Counted from the stretch's first letter, positions 26,714-36,225 are shown. The stretch: DNA of 64,000 nucleotides from Mesorhizobium metallidurans STM 2683 (GCF_000350085.1 NZ_CAUM01000032.1:1-64000); one strand, 5' to 3'. The notes: generated by a model not told the origin, from the letters alone. Made by a program: numbers and translations.

Positions 26714-27592
26714 CTATGATGCCCCGATGGCGGCGGCCTTTGCCAGCAGTTTTTCGGCCTGCGCCAGATGCAGCCGCTCGACCATTTTTCCATTCAGCGC
26801 AATCACGCCCTTCCCAGCATTCTCAGTCAGCGCGAAGGCGTCCTTCACCGCGCGCGCCTCGATTAATGCTTCGACGGACGGCGCAAAGGCGCGGTTGGCC
26901 GCCTCGATCTGGGCCGGATGGATCAGCGACTTGCCGTCGAAGCCCATGGCGGCCGCTTCCGTGCATTCGCGCGCAAAGGCATCAAGGTCGCGAAAATCGT
27001 TGGACACGCCGTCGAGCATATCGAGGCCGCCGGCGCGCGCGGCCAGCACCATCTGCATCAGCCACGCCACGAGATAGCGCCGGTCCGGCGTGGCCAGAAT
27101 GCCGGTGTCCTTCACCAGATCATTCGTTCCGGCGACGAAACAATTAAGCCGCGAGGCCGGATCGAGGCCGAGTTCGGCGATGGCGCCGATGTTGAGCAGC
27201 GCCTTGGGCGTCTCGATCATCGCCCAGAGTTTCACCTCGTCCGGGGCAAAATTGTCGTCGAGCACATCGCCGGCCTCCAGGATGTCGCGCGGCTTGTCGA
27301 CCTTGGGCAGAAGGATGCCGTCCGGCTCGCATTTCGCCGCGGCCAGCAAATCGTCGGCGCCCCATTCACTGGGCAGCGCATTGACGCGCACGACCATCTC
27401 GCAACGCCCAGGACGGTCGGCGAAAATGCCCGCCAGTTTTTCACGCGCGGCGATCTTGTCGGCCGGAGCAACGGCATCCTCGAGATCGATGATGACGGCA
27501 TCGCAGGCCAGCGACGGCAGCTTGGCCAGCGCCTTGTCGTTCGAGGCCGGGATGTAGAGCACCGAGCGGCGCGGGCGATAGGTTTGCGTCAT
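26714..27592 (-). CDS. HpcH/HpaI aldolase-citrate lyase family protein (CoA-ester lyase)
   Basis: A 292-residue TIM-barrel lyase of the CitE/malyl-CoA lyase group: RRSVLYIPASNDKALAKLPSLACDAVIIDLEDAV at the N-terminus, the acidic magnesium-binding region MVVRVNALPSEWGADDL to ILLPKVDKPRDI, then WAMIETPKALLNIGAIAE. The reaction is likely cleavage or formation of a beta-hydroxyacyl-CoA thioester such as malyl- or citramalyl-CoA. ATG 27592 (MTQTYRPRRSVL) fits the family start. Confidence 0.9.
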   Translation of the reverse strand: MTQTYRPRRSVLYIPASNDKALAKLPSLACDAVIIDLEDAVAPADKIAAREKLAGIFADRPGRCEMVVRVNALPSEWGADDLLAAAKCEPDGILLPKVDKPRDILEAGDVLDDNFAPDEVKLWAMIETPKALLNIGAIAELGLDPASRLNCFVAGTNDLVKDTGILATPDRRYLVAWLMQMVLAARAGGLDMLDGVSNDFRDLDAFARECTEAAAMGFDGKSLIHPAQIEAANRAFAPSVEALIEARAVKDAFALTENAGKGVIALNGKMVERLHLAQAEKLLAKAAAIGAS

Positions 27593-27723
27593 GTCCGATC
27601 TATGCCGCCTGAGGCGGGCTGAGGCAAGCACGCAGGTTCCTGTATGGATTGGCGAAAGCCGTAGCGACATCCGATCTCCCGCTTGCAGGCAGGGCGACCG
27701 CATTTGGATTCTTGCGAAGAGGA

Positions 27724-27863
27724 ACCCCACCCTAACCCTCCCCACAAGGGGGATGGAACGCTGCCGCGCGCCCTTACTTCCTATTTAGCGCTGAAAGACA
27801 GGCAATTGCCCGAGGTCAGCGCCAACGGAAGTCTCCCTCCCCCTTGTGGGTTAGGGGTGGGGT
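27724..27863. repeat. Palindromic repeat with CCCCACCCTAACCC arms
   Basis: CCCCACCCTAACCCTCCCC at 27724-27743 pairs imperfectly with GGGTTAGGGGTGGGG near 27848-27863. The rest of the 570-bp gap 27593-28162 contains another shared core (GGCGAAAGCCGTAGCGACATCC at about 27651) and one candidate short ORF. Confidence 0.6.
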
Positions 27864-28001
27864 ACATCGTAGAGCGAAAGCCTAGATCGGCAGCTTCGCC
27901 GACAGTGCCTACTCTTGCCTGCACAAAAACTGCACTTCCTTGCAGAAAATCTCCTCCGGTCCGCCCCGCCGCGTCCTTGCCGGCGCGCGAAAGAGGCAAG
28001 C

Positions 28002-28166
28002 ATGCAAGATCAAGAAAATCCCCGCTGGCAGCTGCCGTATCGGCTCCGAAACGAAGGCTGGTGGCTTATCGATCCACCTGGGACGCGCCTCGCCACCCTT
28101 CTCCCTTTCCTCCCAACGCTCGCGCCCAGATATCCCGGCCGGGCGATCACGAAAGTCCGGTCATGA
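28002..28166 (+). CDS. Possible 54-residue leader protein coupled to the DUF4173 gene
   Basis: An open frame of 54 residues starts MQDQENPRWQLPYRLRNE and ends at a TGA that overlaps the DUF4173 start (ATGA at 28163-28166). AGAGGC lies upstream of its ATG. The large gene has no strong ribosome site of its own, so translational coupling is plausible. I recognise no family, and chance opening of a GC-rich frame is a real alternative. Confidence 0.3.
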   Translation: MQDQENPRWQLPYRLRNEGWWLIDPPGTRLATLLPFLPTLAPRYPGRAITKVRS

Positions 28167-29689
28167 CATCGTATCTCGCGCCGAGCTATTGCAGCCGTTT
28201 CGGCGTCGCCGTCGTGCTTGCCGCACTGGCGGATTTCCTCTTCTACGGCCAGCCCGCCGGCATCAACTTCTTCCTGTTCGCCATCCTGATCGCCGGTGCG
28301 GTCGTGGCTGTCCATCCTTCCGCTCTCAGCGACATCAGGGTCTGGTTGAAGCCAGCCGCCCTGCTGGCCGCGCTGCTGCCGCTCATCGAAAATGTCAGCG
28401 TCCTGTCCGTTTCGATCGGGCTTGCGGCTCTGGCCGTCTTTGCGCTTTCGCTAACCCAGCGGCTGCGGCGCAACCTTGCCCGCATTGCCGGTCAGCTTCT
28501 GGCCTTCGCGCTCGCAGCACCCTTTCGGTTCGCCCATGACTTCTTGCGCTGGCGCAAAGCGACGCGGTGGCTTGGCCAGCGCCGCATCCGCTTCGCGGCA
28601 ATCGCCGTGTGGATCATGCCGCTGGTGCTCGGCGTGGTGTTCGTCGCGCTGTTCGGCGCCGCCAATCCGGTCATCGAATACTGGTTTTCGCTGATCGACC
28701 GCTTCGCACTGCTCAAGCTCATCCAGTTGCCCCGGCTGTTCTTCTGGCTGGTCGTTCTCGCCGGCGTCTGGGCCTTCCTGCGGCCGCGCCTGCCCCGCTT
28801 TGTCCGGCGCATTCCGCGTCTGATGCCGGCCGCCAATGTGCGGCCGTCGGCAAAAGCCGTCACCACGATCGAGGACATCGTCTTCGGCAAGGCCGCGATT
28901 TTGCGCGCGCTCATCATCTTCAACATCCTGTTTGCGGTGCAGACCGCGCTCGACGCCACCTATCTCTGGGGCGGCATCGCGTTGCCCGATGGCCTGACTT
29001 ATGCCGCCTATGCGCATCGCGGTGCCTATCCGCTTGTCATCACGGCATTGCTTGCCGCCGGCTTCGTGCTGGCGGCGCTGAGGCCTGGCAGCGAGACATC
29101 AGGCGATCCGCTGATCCGGTATCTGGTCTATGCCTGGGTGGCGCAGAACATCGCGCTGGTCGTCTCGTCGATCCTGCGGCTCGACCTCTATATCGGCATC
29201 TATGCGCTGACCTACTGGCGCGTCGCCGCCTTCGTCTGGATGGGGCTGGTGGCGGCGGGCCTTGCCCTCATCATTGCCCGCATCGCGCTGGAAAAACCCA
29301 ATGAATGGCTGCTTTCCGCCAATCTTCTGACGCTTTCAGCGACGCTCTATGGCTGCTGCTTCATCAACTTCGCCGCGCTGATCGCCAGCTACAATGTCGA
29401 CCATTCCCTCGAAATGACCGGCTCCGGCACGCCGCTCGACACGCAGTATCTGCGCTCGCTCGGCGCCGTCGCCATGCCGGCCCTCGACCGCTACTACATC
29501 CATAAAAACGGAATCCTGACCACCTATCTGGCCGACCAGGTGATGATCGACGACTATATCGCCGAACAGAAGAAGTGGCGCGCCTGGAGCTTTCGTGGCT
29601 GGCGGCTCGCGCAGGTTCTCGACAAGAGAGGCCCGCTCGTGCTTCCTCCACCTGCGCAACCCTCGCAACCTTCAGTGCCGGACCGCTGA
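28163..29689 (+). CDS. DUF4173 membrane protein
   Basis: A 508-residue integral membrane protein with roughly ten hydrophobic segments, starting near residue 12 (FGVAVVLAALADFLFY). The C-terminal part (GCCFINFAALIASYNVDHSLEMTGSGTPLDTQYLRSLGAVAMPALDRYY) is characteristic of PF13687, a family of unknown role often next to two-component systems. It is followed after 3 bp by a response regulator and then a kinase, so it may be the sensed or regulated membrane component. The frame is open upstream of 28163, but the family starts here. Confidence 0.85.
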   Translation: MTSYLAPSYCSRFGVAVVLAALADFLFYGQPAGINFFLFAILIAGAVVAVHPSALSDIRVWLKPAALLAALLPLIENVSVLSVSIGLAALAVFALSLTQRLRRNLARIAGQLLAFALAAPFRFAHDFLRWRKATRWLGQRRIRFAAIAVWIMPLVLGVVFVALFGAANPVIEYWFSLIDRFALLKLIQLPRLFFWLVVLAGVWAFLRPRLPRFVRRIPRLMPAANVRPSAKAVTTIEDIVFGKAAILRALIIFNILFAVQTALDATYLWGGIALPDGLTYAAYAHRGAYPLVITALLAAGFVLAALRPGSETSGDPLIRYLVYAWVAQNIALVVSSILRLDLYIGIYALTYWRVAAFVWMGLVAAGLALIIARIALEKPNEWLLSANLLTLSATLYGCCFINFAALIASYNVDHSLEMTGSGTPLDTQYLRSLGAVAMPALDRYYIHKNGILTTYLADQVMIDDYIAEQKKWRAWSFRGWRLAQVLDKRGPLVLPPPAQPSQPSVPDR

Positions 29690-29692
29690 TCC

Positions 29693-30385
29693 ATGCCGCA
29701 TCACATCCTCGTCGCCGACGACGACCCGCATATCCGCGAGATCATCTGCTTTGCGCTGGAAAAAGCAGGGATGAAGACGCTTCCCGTCGCCGACGGCGCG
29801 GCCGCCTTGCAGGCGATCGAACGCCGAGCGCCCGATCTTGTCGTGCTCGACATCGGCATGCCCGAGATGGACGGGCTGGAGGTGTGCCGGCGGCTCAGGC
29901 AGCGATCCGATGTGCCGGTGCTGTTCCTGTCCGCGCGCGATGAAGAGATCGACCGGGTGCTCGGGCTGGAAATGGGCGGCGACGACTATGTCACCAAGCC
30001 GTTCAGCCCGCGCGAACTGGTCGCCCGCGTCAACGTCATCCTGCGGCGCGCCCGCCCGGCGCCGGTCGAGATCGACGACCGGCTCTTCTCCCATGGCAGG
30101 CTCACTCTGGTGCCGGCCAGCCATACCGCCAGCTTCGACGGCAAGACGTTGGCGCTGACCGCAATCGAATTCTCGATCCTGAAAGGGTTTTTGGCGCGCC
30201 CTGCGCATGTGCTCGACCGCGAGAGGGTGATGGCCAGCGCCTATGCCGCCAACATCCATGTCGCCGGCCGCACCGTCGACAGCCATATCCGCAACATCCG
30301 CGCCAAGCTGGCGGCGGCCGGCTGCGAGGATGCGATCGAGACCGTGCACGGCGTCGGCTTCCGCCTCGGCAAATGCGGCGCGTGA
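29693..30385 (+). CDS. OmpR/PhoB family response regulator
   Basis: A 230-residue regulator. The receiver domain has the acidic pocket ADDD near residues 8-11, phosphoacceptor D53 (VVLDIGMPEMDG) and K102 (DDYVTKPFS). The C-terminal winged helix (FDGKTLALTAIEFSILKGFLARP, RTVDSHIRNIRAKL) binds DNA. It follows the DUF4173 gene by 3 bp and overlaps the kinase gene by 13 bp. Confidence 0.95.
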   Translation: MPHHILVADDDPHIREIICFALEKAGMKTLPVADGAAALQAIERRAPDLVVLDIGMPEMDGLEVCRRLRQRSDVPVLFLSARDEEIDRVLGLEMGGDDYVTKPFSPRELVARVNVILRRARPAPVEIDDRLFSHGRLTLVPASHTASFDGKTLALTAIEFSILKGFLARPAHVLDRERVMASAYAANIHVAGRTVDSHIRNIRAKLAAAGCEDAIETVHGVGFRLGKCGA

Positions 30386-31977
30386 GCGCGCAAAAATGGA
30401 TCGGCGGCAAATGGCGGCCGCGGCTGGCCACGATCGTCGTCGCCATCCTGATCATGGTGATGGCGCTGCCGCTGGTCGGCCTGTTCTTCTTCAGGCTCTA
30501 CGAGAACCAGCTGATCCGCCAGACCGAGGCCGAGCTGATCGCGCAAGGCGAGGCGCTCGCCGCGATCTATGCGTGGGATGTCCGCGAGGCCGGCATTCCG
30601 GCCGAGAGGCTCGGCGCGCCGATGCCCGCGGAGGCGAGTGAATATCCGAGCAGGAGCACCGAGCCGGACCCCCGTTACCGGCCGATCGAGCCGAGCCTAG
30701 ATCTCGCCTCCGACAGCGTTCTTCCGACCCGGCCCGCCGCCGTTGCCGCCAGTCTCGACCCAGTCTTTGCGGCGATCGGCGCGCGTCTGTCGGGCATTCT
30801 CGACGCCACACAGAAAACCACGCTGGCCGGGTTCCGGCTGCTCGATCCCAGGGGCGTCGTCATTGCCGGGCGCGAAGAGGTCGGCCAGTCACTCGCCGGC
30901 GTCGAGGAGGTGCGCGAGGCGCTCGCCGGCCGCTATGCCAGCGCGCTCAGGCCGCGGATCCCCGACCAGCCGGCGCCGCCGCTCTATTCGGTGAGCCGGG
31001 GCACCAAGGTGCGCGTCTTCGTCGCCATGCCGGTCGCCGTCGACGGCAAGGTCGCAGGCGTCGTCTATCTGTCGCGGACGCCGAACAACATCGTCAAGCA
31101 TCTCTATGGCGAGCGCGGCAAGGTGACGCTCGCGGCCATCGCCATTCTCGGCGGTACGCTGCTCATCGGCTTCGTCTTCCTGCGCACCGTCAGCCGGCCG
31201 ATCTACGCGCTGATGGAGCGGACAGAGCGGATCGCTGCCGGCGACCGTACGGCGATCAGGCCGCTCGACCATCACGGCACGCGCGAGATGGCCGAGCTTT
31301 CGGCGGCTTTCCTCGACATGGCCGAAAAGCTGCATGCGCGCTCCGACAGCATCCAGACCTTCGCCACCCACGTCTCGCACGAGCTCAAATCGCCGCTGAC
31401 GGCGATCCAGGGCGCGGCGGAGCTGCTGCGCGATTCGGGCACCGCCATGGACGAGGCCGAGCGGAAGCGGTTTTCGAACAATATCGTCACCGATGCCGGA
31501 CGGCTCAATCTGCTGGTGCGCCGCCTGCTCGACCTGGCGCGCGCCGAAAACCTCGCCCCCAGCGGCGAAACCACATCGATGGGCGCCGCACTGGCGCTTT
31601 TGCCCGTGGACAAAAGACTGGCGGTCCATGTCGAGGCGGGCGGCGATACCGGCCTGCGCATCTCGGGCGAGAGCGCGGCAATCGTGCTTGCCAATCTGAT
31701 CGACAATTCGGCGCGGCACGGCGCGAGCGCGGTTTCGCTCACGGCAAGCAGCGCGGACGGCAAGGCGACGGTTCTGGTGAGCGATGACGGCGCCGGCATT
31801 TCGCCGAGCAACCGGGACCGCATCTTCGAGCCGTTCTTCACCACGCGCCGCGATTCCGGCGGCACCGGCATGGGCCTGGGCATCGTGCTGGCCCTCCTGA
31901 AAGCGCATGATGGCACGATCCGGCTGGTTGACTCCGGGCGCGGCACGCGCTTCGAGATCATTTTGCCGGTTGCGTGA
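30373..31977 (+). CDS. Sensor histidine kinase
   Basis: A 534-residue membrane kinase. Membrane segments near residues 15-38 and 250-272 enclose a periplasmic sensor of about 210 residues, followed by HAMP (RTVSRPIYALMERTERIAAGD), HisKA with H336 in HVSHELKSPL, and HATPase_c (NLIDNSARHG, SDDGAGI, GGTGMGLGIVLALL). It pairs with the overlapping response-regulator gene. The stimulus is unknown; the periplasmic part resembles stimulus domains of ChvG/CreC-type kinases in layout only. Confidence 0.93.
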   Translation: MRRVSAQKWIGGKWRPRLATIVVAILIMVMALPLVGLFFFRLYENQLIRQTEAELIAQGEALAAIYAWDVREAGIPAERLGAPMPAEASEYPSRSTEPDPRYRPIEPSLDLASDSVLPTRPAAVAASLDPVFAAIGARLSGILDATQKTTLAGFRLLDPRGVVIAGREEVGQSLAGVEEVREALAGRYASALRPRIPDQPAPPLYSVSRGTKVRVFVAMPVAVDGKVAGVVYLSRTPNNIVKHLYGERGKVTLAAIAILGGTLLIGFVFLRTVSRPIYALMERTERIAAGDRTAIRPLDHHGTREMAELSAAFLDMAEKLHARSDSIQTFATHVSHELKSPLTAIQGAAELLRDSGTAMDEAERKRFSNNIVTDAGRLNLLVRRLLDLARAENLAPSGETTSMGAALALLPVDKRLAVHVEAGGDTGLRISGESAAIVLANLIDNSARHGASAVSLTASSADGKATVLVSDDGAGISPSNRDRIFEPFFTTRRDSGGTGMGLGIVLALLKAHDGTIRLVDSGRGTRFEIILPVA

Positions 31978-32001
31978 GGCGCCGGCGGATCGGAGAAAAA
32001 A

Positions 32002-33168
32002 GTGCGCTACGACGTCATCATCATCGGTGGAGCCATCGTCGGCTCCTCGGTCGCCTATTATCTGCGCGAGGAGGGGTTTTCGGGCACGATCGCGCTGGTC
32101 GAGCGCGATCCGCAATTCGCCCATGCGGCGACGACGCTGTCCTGCGCCTCCATCCGCCAGCAATTCTCGATCCCCGAAAACATCCGCCTGTCGCAGTTCA
32201 CGCTGGAACTGTTCCGGCGGCTGACGGAGGTTTTTGGCGCCGATGCCGATATCGGCTTTCGCGAAGGCGGCTATCTCATCCTGGCCGGCGAGAACGGCCT
32301 GCCGATCCTCAAGGCGAATCACGAGGCGCAGATGGCCGAGGGCGCCGACATTGTGCTGGAAGATGCCGACCAGCTCACGCGCCGCTTCCCCTGGCTGTCG
32401 ACTGAGGGCATCGCCGCCGGCGCCTATGGCCGCAGCGGCGAGGGCTGGTTCGACGCCCATGCGATGCTGATGCTGTTTCGCAAGGCGCTGCGCGAGAAAA
32501 AGATCGATTTCATCACGGCCGATGTCATCGGCATCGAGCGGCAGGGCGATCGCGTCACCGGCGTCAGCCTCGACAATGGCAAGAGGCTCGAAGCCGGCAT
32601 CGTCATAAACGCCGCCGGGCCGAATGCCGGCAAGGTGGCCGGCATGGCCGGGCTTTCGCTGCCGGTCGAGCCGCGCAAACGCAACGTCTTCGTCTTCGAG
32701 GCGCGCGAGAAATATGCCGACATGCCGCTGCTGGTCGATCCCTCAGGTATCTATGTCCGGCCGGAAGGCTCGGTCTACATCACCGGCGGCGCCGAGCCGG
32801 AAGAGGGCGACGGCCCGGCCGATCCAAAGGATTTCGAGCCGGACTGGCCACTGTTCGAAGAGGTGATCTGGCCGGTGCTGGCGACCCGTATTCCAGCCTT
32901 CGAAGCAATCAAGCCGACACGGGCGTGGGCCGGGCACTACGACTACAACACGCTCGACCAGAACGCGGTGATCGGCCCGCATCCGCAGGTCGCGAATTTC
33001 CTGTTCGCCAATGGCTTTTCCGGCCACGGCCTGCAGCAGGCGCCGGCGGCCGGCAAGGCGCTGGCCGAGCTGATCGTGCATGGCGGCTACCGTACGGTGG
33101 ACTGCGCGGCGTTTGGGTACAGCCGGGTTGCCGAGGGAAGGGCGTTTCGGGAGTTGAATGTGATTTAA
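32002..33168 (+). CDS. FAD-dependent oxidoreductase (DAO family)
   Basis: A 388-residue flavoenzyme of the D-amino-acid/glycine/sarcosine oxidase family. The FAD site is at the N-terminus (DVIIIGGAIVGSSVAYYL, then ALVERDPQF), and the C-terminal FAD motif is NFLFANGFSGHGLQQAPAAGKALAELI. The start is GTG with CGGAG upstream. The substrate is probably an amine or amino acid; the family is broad. It follows the sensor kinase by 24 bp, though membership of that operon is uncertain. Confidence 0.9.
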   Translation: MRYDVIIIGGAIVGSSVAYYLREEGFSGTIALVERDPQFAHAATTLSCASIRQQFSIPENIRLSQFTLELFRRLTEVFGADADIGFREGGYLILAGENGLPILKANHEAQMAEGADIVLEDADQLTRRFPWLSTEGIAAGAYGRSGEGWFDAHAMLMLFRKALREKKIDFITADVIGIERQGDRVTGVSLDNGKRLEAGIVINAAGPNAGKVAGMAGLSLPVEPRKRNVFVFEAREKYADMPLLVDPSGIYVRPEGSVYITGGAEPEEGDGPADPKDFEPDWPLFEEVIWPVLATRIPAFEAIKPTRAWAGHYDYNTLDQNAVIGPHPQVANFLFANGFSGHGLQQAPAAGKALAELIVHGGYRTVDCAAFGYSRVAEGRAFRELNVI

Positions 33169-33213
33169 CACTGGCGGGCCGTGCTGGATAAAGCCGTCGA
33201 TCGAGTTCCCGCC

Positions 33214-33339
33214 CACCCCCCTCTGGCCTGCCGGCCATCTCCCCCGCAAGGAGGGAGATCGAAGCTTGACTGGCGGCTCCAACCTTCCAACGCTGGTGAT
33301 TGGCGAAAGCCGGGATGACAGCCAATCTCCCTCCTTGCG
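33214..33339. repeat. Truncated composite palindrome, ATCTCCCCC family
   Basis: It matches 35251-35407 and 44128-44278 from CACCCCCCTCT through the core TTGGCGAAAGC to CAATCTCCCTCCTTGCG, then stops matching at about 33340. The right end of the palindrome is missing. The rest of the gap to leuD (33340-33587) has no supported gene, only a possible gene fragment on the minus strand. Confidence 0.75.
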
Positions 33340-33587
33340 CCGCGGCCGGATTCCACCAGCACGCGGCAGAACTCGGCCGCATCGAGGGCCGGCTCGCTGG
33401 CATAAAGGATGTGGGAGTGTTTGCTCGTGGCCCCCAGATTGCACCAAGGAGCGGCGATTTCGAAGCCGTTTTCGCTCGACGCCTTGTGCTCCATGGGCCG
33501 TGCACAAACAGTTGCCTTTTATTTGCCCGCGGCTTTGTGTAAACCGGGCGGCAGCAAAATCCCCGCAACGAAACACGGGCAAAAACC

Positions 33588-34193
33588 ATGGAAAAATTCA
33601 CCAGGCTCACCGGCGTCGCGGCACCCATGCCGATCGTCAATGTCGACACCGACATGATCATCCCCAAGGACTATCTCAAGACGATCAAGCGCACCGGGCT
33701 GGGCACCGGCCTGTTCGCCGAGATGCGCTACAAGGACGACGGCTCGGAAAACCCGGATTTCGTGCTCAACAAGCCGGCCTATCGCAAGGCGCAGATCCTG
33801 GTCGCCGGCGACAATTTCGGCTGCGGCTCGAGCCGCGAGCATGCGCCGTGGGCGCTGCTCGATTTCGGCATTCGCTGTGTCATCTCGACCTCGTTCGCCG
33901 ACATTTTCTACAACAACTGCTTCAAGAACGGCGTGCTGCCGATCACCGTCAGCCCCGAGGATCTGGAAAAGCTGATGGACGATGCCTCGCGCGGCTCCAA
34001 CGCCACGCTGTCGATCGATCTCGAAGCCAAGGAGATCCGCGGGCCGGATGGCGGCGTGGTCAAGTTCGACCTCGACGACTTCAAGCGGCACTGCCTGCTC
34101 AACGGCCTCGACGACATCGGCCTGACCATGGAGAAGGCCGGCGCCATCGCCTCGTTCGAGAAGAAGAACGCCGAGCTGCGCCCCTGGGCCTGA
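33588..34193 (+). CDS. leuD: 3-isopropylmalate dehydratase small subunit
   Basis: A 201-residue LeuD. With LeuC (not in this window) it isomerises 2-isopropylmalate to 3-isopropylmalate in leucine synthesis. Landmarks are [12 protein letters not shown] near the N-terminus, [43 protein letters not shown] in the middle, and the family-typical C-terminus. leuB lies 2.1 kb downstream in the same orientation, separated by a secreted-protein gene, RidA and VOC genes. A GC-rich hairpin AGCCCGGC/GCCGGGTT follows at about 34214-34232 without a T run. Confidence 0.96.
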   Translation: MEKFTRLTGVAAPMPIVNVDTDMIIPKDYLKTIKRTGLGTGLFAEMRYKDDGSENPDFVLNKPAYRKAQILVAGDNFGCGSSREHAPWALLDFGIRCVISTSFADIFYNNCFKNGVLPITVSPEDLEKLMDDASRGSNATLSIDLEAKEIRGPDGGVVKFDLDDFKRHCLLNGLDDIGLTMEKAGAIASFEKKNAELRPWA

Positions 34194-34253
34194 GCGGTAC
34201 GGTCTAACGGATAGCCCGGCCGCCACAAGCCGGGTTCGTGGCGGAGGAAAGTC

Positions 34254-35186
34254 ATGACACGCTCGCTTCTTGTCGGCGCTTGCGCCGTTGCGGTGATGCT
34301 GGGACCGGTGGCGAGCGCCTATGCGCAGACCGAGACGCCCACTACGCAGCTGGCGCCAGCGGCCGAGAAGCCAGTCGCCGACCAGGGCACGGGGACGGAT
34401 GCCGCCGACGCCGATGACGACAAGCAGGCGCCGATCCCGTTCGCGGGCGGCCAGCTGACCATCACGCAACAGGAGCAGTATGGCGAAAAGGTGCTGGCCT
34501 TCGACGGCAAGCAGCTGGCGAGCAATTACGACGTGTTCTTCGACAGAATAGTCAAGGTCGGCGGCGTCGATGTGGCTCTGGTCGATGTCGGCGACGGCGG
34601 CAACCAGTGCGGGCCGGCCAAGCTGATCGTGTGGAAGCCGGAAGGCGGCACGATCCAGTCGACGACGGTCGAACAGGACGAATGCGGCGCGCCGCCGGCG
34701 GCGGTGTCCGACAACGCCATCTATTTCGTGCCTTATCTGCTGCCCGGCGATTCGAAGCCGGCGCTGCAATGGTCGCCGACCGGTGGGCTGACGATTTCCG
34801 GCAATCTCGCTTACATGCCGGAACCCGGTACCGACTGGAAGGACATCGACCCGGCGAAATACGACAACATCATCGATGCTTTCCACAATGAGGCCGTCTA
34901 CAAGGAGGCCGAGAAACTGCTCGGCAAGGAAATGACCGACATGGCGACCAGCCTGCTGGTCGGCGGCGGCACCGAGAAGATGGCGTCGGGCGCGTTTTAC
35001 GCCAGCGGCTGCGTGCCGCATGATTGCGGCGGCAATGACGGTTTCATGGCGGTCGACCCGGCCAGGCAGACGCTCTATTTCGCCCGGCAAGGTGACAATG
35101 GCGAGCCGGACGCGTGGCCGGCGATGAAGACCTGGCCGGCTGACATCAAGGAGGCGCTGGACAAGGCGCTGGGGTCGGCGAACTAA
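34254..35186 (+). CDS. Secreted protein of unknown function
   Basis: A 310-residue exported protein. It has a clear signal peptide (MTRSLLVGACAVAVMLGPVASAYAQ) and a low-complexity Ala/Asp-rich linker to residue 60. The mature domain includes GGQLTITQQEQYGEKVLAFDG, a GGNQCGPAKLIVWKPE cysteine segment, and a C-terminal GCVPHDCGGNDGFMAVDP segment whose two cysteines could bridge. I recognise no named family. It lies between leuD and the RidA-VOC-leuB group, probably with its own promoter. Confidence 0.8.
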   Translation: MTRSLLVGACAVAVMLGPVASAYAQTETPTTQLAPAAEKPVADQGTGTDAADADDDKQAPIPFAGGQLTITQQEQYGEKVLAFDGKQLASNYDVFFDRIVKVGGVDVALVDVGDGGNQCGPAKLIVWKPEGGTIQSTTVEQDECGAPPAAVSDNAIYFVPYLLPGDSKPALQWSPTGGLTISGNLAYMPEPGTDWKDIDPAKYDNIIDAFHNEAVYKEAEKLLGKEMTDMATSLLVGGGTEKMASGAFYASGCVPHDCGGNDGFMAVDPARQTLYFARQGDNGEPDAWPAMKTWPADIKEALDKALGSAN

Positions 35187-35250
35187 GGTTTTGTCCGGCG
35201 GCGGCGACCGCAACGTCGTGCCGCAGAAACTGTTCCGCCGCGATCCGTCC

Positions 35251-35407
35251 CACCCCCCTCTGCCCTGCCGGGCATCTCCCCCGCAAGGAGGGAGATTGGC
35301 AGCTTCGTCGTTCCGCCTATCTTGCAACGGCGATGATCGGCGAAAACCGTCGCGACCGCCGATCTCCCTCCTTGCGGGGGAGATGGCCGGCAGGCCAGAG
35401 GGGGGTG
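35251..35407. repeat. Complete composite palindrome, ATCTCCCCC family
   Basis: The outer arms are CACCCCCCTCTGCCCTGCCGG and CCGGCAGGCCAGAGGGGGGTG. The inner hairpins are ATCTCCCCCGC-aagg-AGGGAGAT and GATCTCCCTCC-ttg-CGGGGGAGAT, with the core TCGGCGAAAACCG between them. It fills most of the gap between the secreted-protein and RidA genes (35187-35491), which holds no gene. Confidence 0.88.
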
Positions 35408-35491
35408 CTGTCCCGCCGACATCAACCGCTTTGGCCCATGGTCAGCCCTGCCTTTTCCGCGCAAAATGCCGGCAACCACCGCGAGGAACCC

Positions 35492-35878
35492 ATGCGAAAA
35501 CTCATCTCCACCGGATCGCCCTTTGAAAAAACCGCCGGCTATTCGCGTGCGGTCGTACAGGGCGACTGGTGTTTTGTCTCCGGAACGACCGGTTACGACT
35601 ATGCCACCATGACGATGCCGGAGACGGTCGAGGCGCAGACGCGCAATTGCCTGGCGACGATTTCCAAGGCGTTGCGGGATGGCGGCTTCGACATGGCCGA
35701 TGTCGTGCGGGCGCACTACTACATCACCGACCAGGCTTTCGTGGATATCGTCTTCCCGATCCTTGGCGAGGCGTTTGGCGAGATCAGGCCGGCGGCGACG
35801 ATGATCGTCTGCCAGCTCAACAAGCCCGAGATGAAGATCGAGATCGAAGTCACGGCGCTGCGGCGGACGGTTCGATGA
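35492..35878 (+). CDS. RidA family protein
   Basis: A 128-residue YjgF/YER057c/UK114 family protein: GSPFEKTAGYSRAVVQGDWCFVSGTTGYD, ATISKALRDGGFDMADVVRAHYYITD and RPAATMIVCQLNKPEMKIEIEVTAL, where the conserved arginine lies. RidA members deaminate reactive enamine/imine intermediates from PLP enzymes, relevant to branched-chain amino acid synthesis; leuD and leuB flank this gene. GAGGAA lies just before the ATG. The TGA overlaps the next gene (ATGA at 35875-35878). Confidence 0.9.
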   Translation: MRKLISTGSPFEKTAGYSRAVVQGDWCFVSGTTGYDYATMTMPETVEAQTRNCLATISKALRDGGFDMADVVRAHYYITDQAFVDIVFPILGEAFGEIRPAATMIVCQLNKPEMKIEIEVTALRRTVR

Positions 35879-36225
35879 AAGTCCGGCGCATCGTTGCAAA
35901 CATAGACACGCAGGATATCGCTGCGGCAAAGCGCTTCTACCAGGACGTGCTCGGCCTCGATCTCAAGATGGATCTGGGCTGGATCGCCACCTATGGCGCG
36001 CAGGAGACAATGACCGTGCAGATCAGCTTCATGGCCCAGGGCGGCTCCGGCACGCCGGTGCCGGACCTGTCGATCGAGGTCGACGATGTCGATGCGGCGC
36101 TCGACGCGATGAAGACCGCCGGCTTCGCCATCGAATACGGGCCAGCCGACGAGCCCTGGGGCGTACGGCGCTTCTATGTGCGCGATCCGTTCGGCCGGCT
36201 GGTCAACATTCTCGCGCATCGGTGA
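35875..36225 (+). CDS. VOC (glyoxalase/bleomycin resistance) family protein
   Basis: A 116-residue single VOC module pair: [27 protein letters not shown], then [50 protein letters not shown]. Family members are metal-dependent isomerases, dioxygenases or binding proteins; substrate unknown. It overlaps the RidA stop by four bases. Confidence 0.88.
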   Translation: MKVRRIVANIDTQDIAAAKRFYQDVLGLDLKMDLGWIATYGAQETMTVQISFMAQGGSGTPVPDLSIEVDDVDAALDAMKTAGFAIEYGPADEPWGVRRFYVRDPFGRLVNILAHR

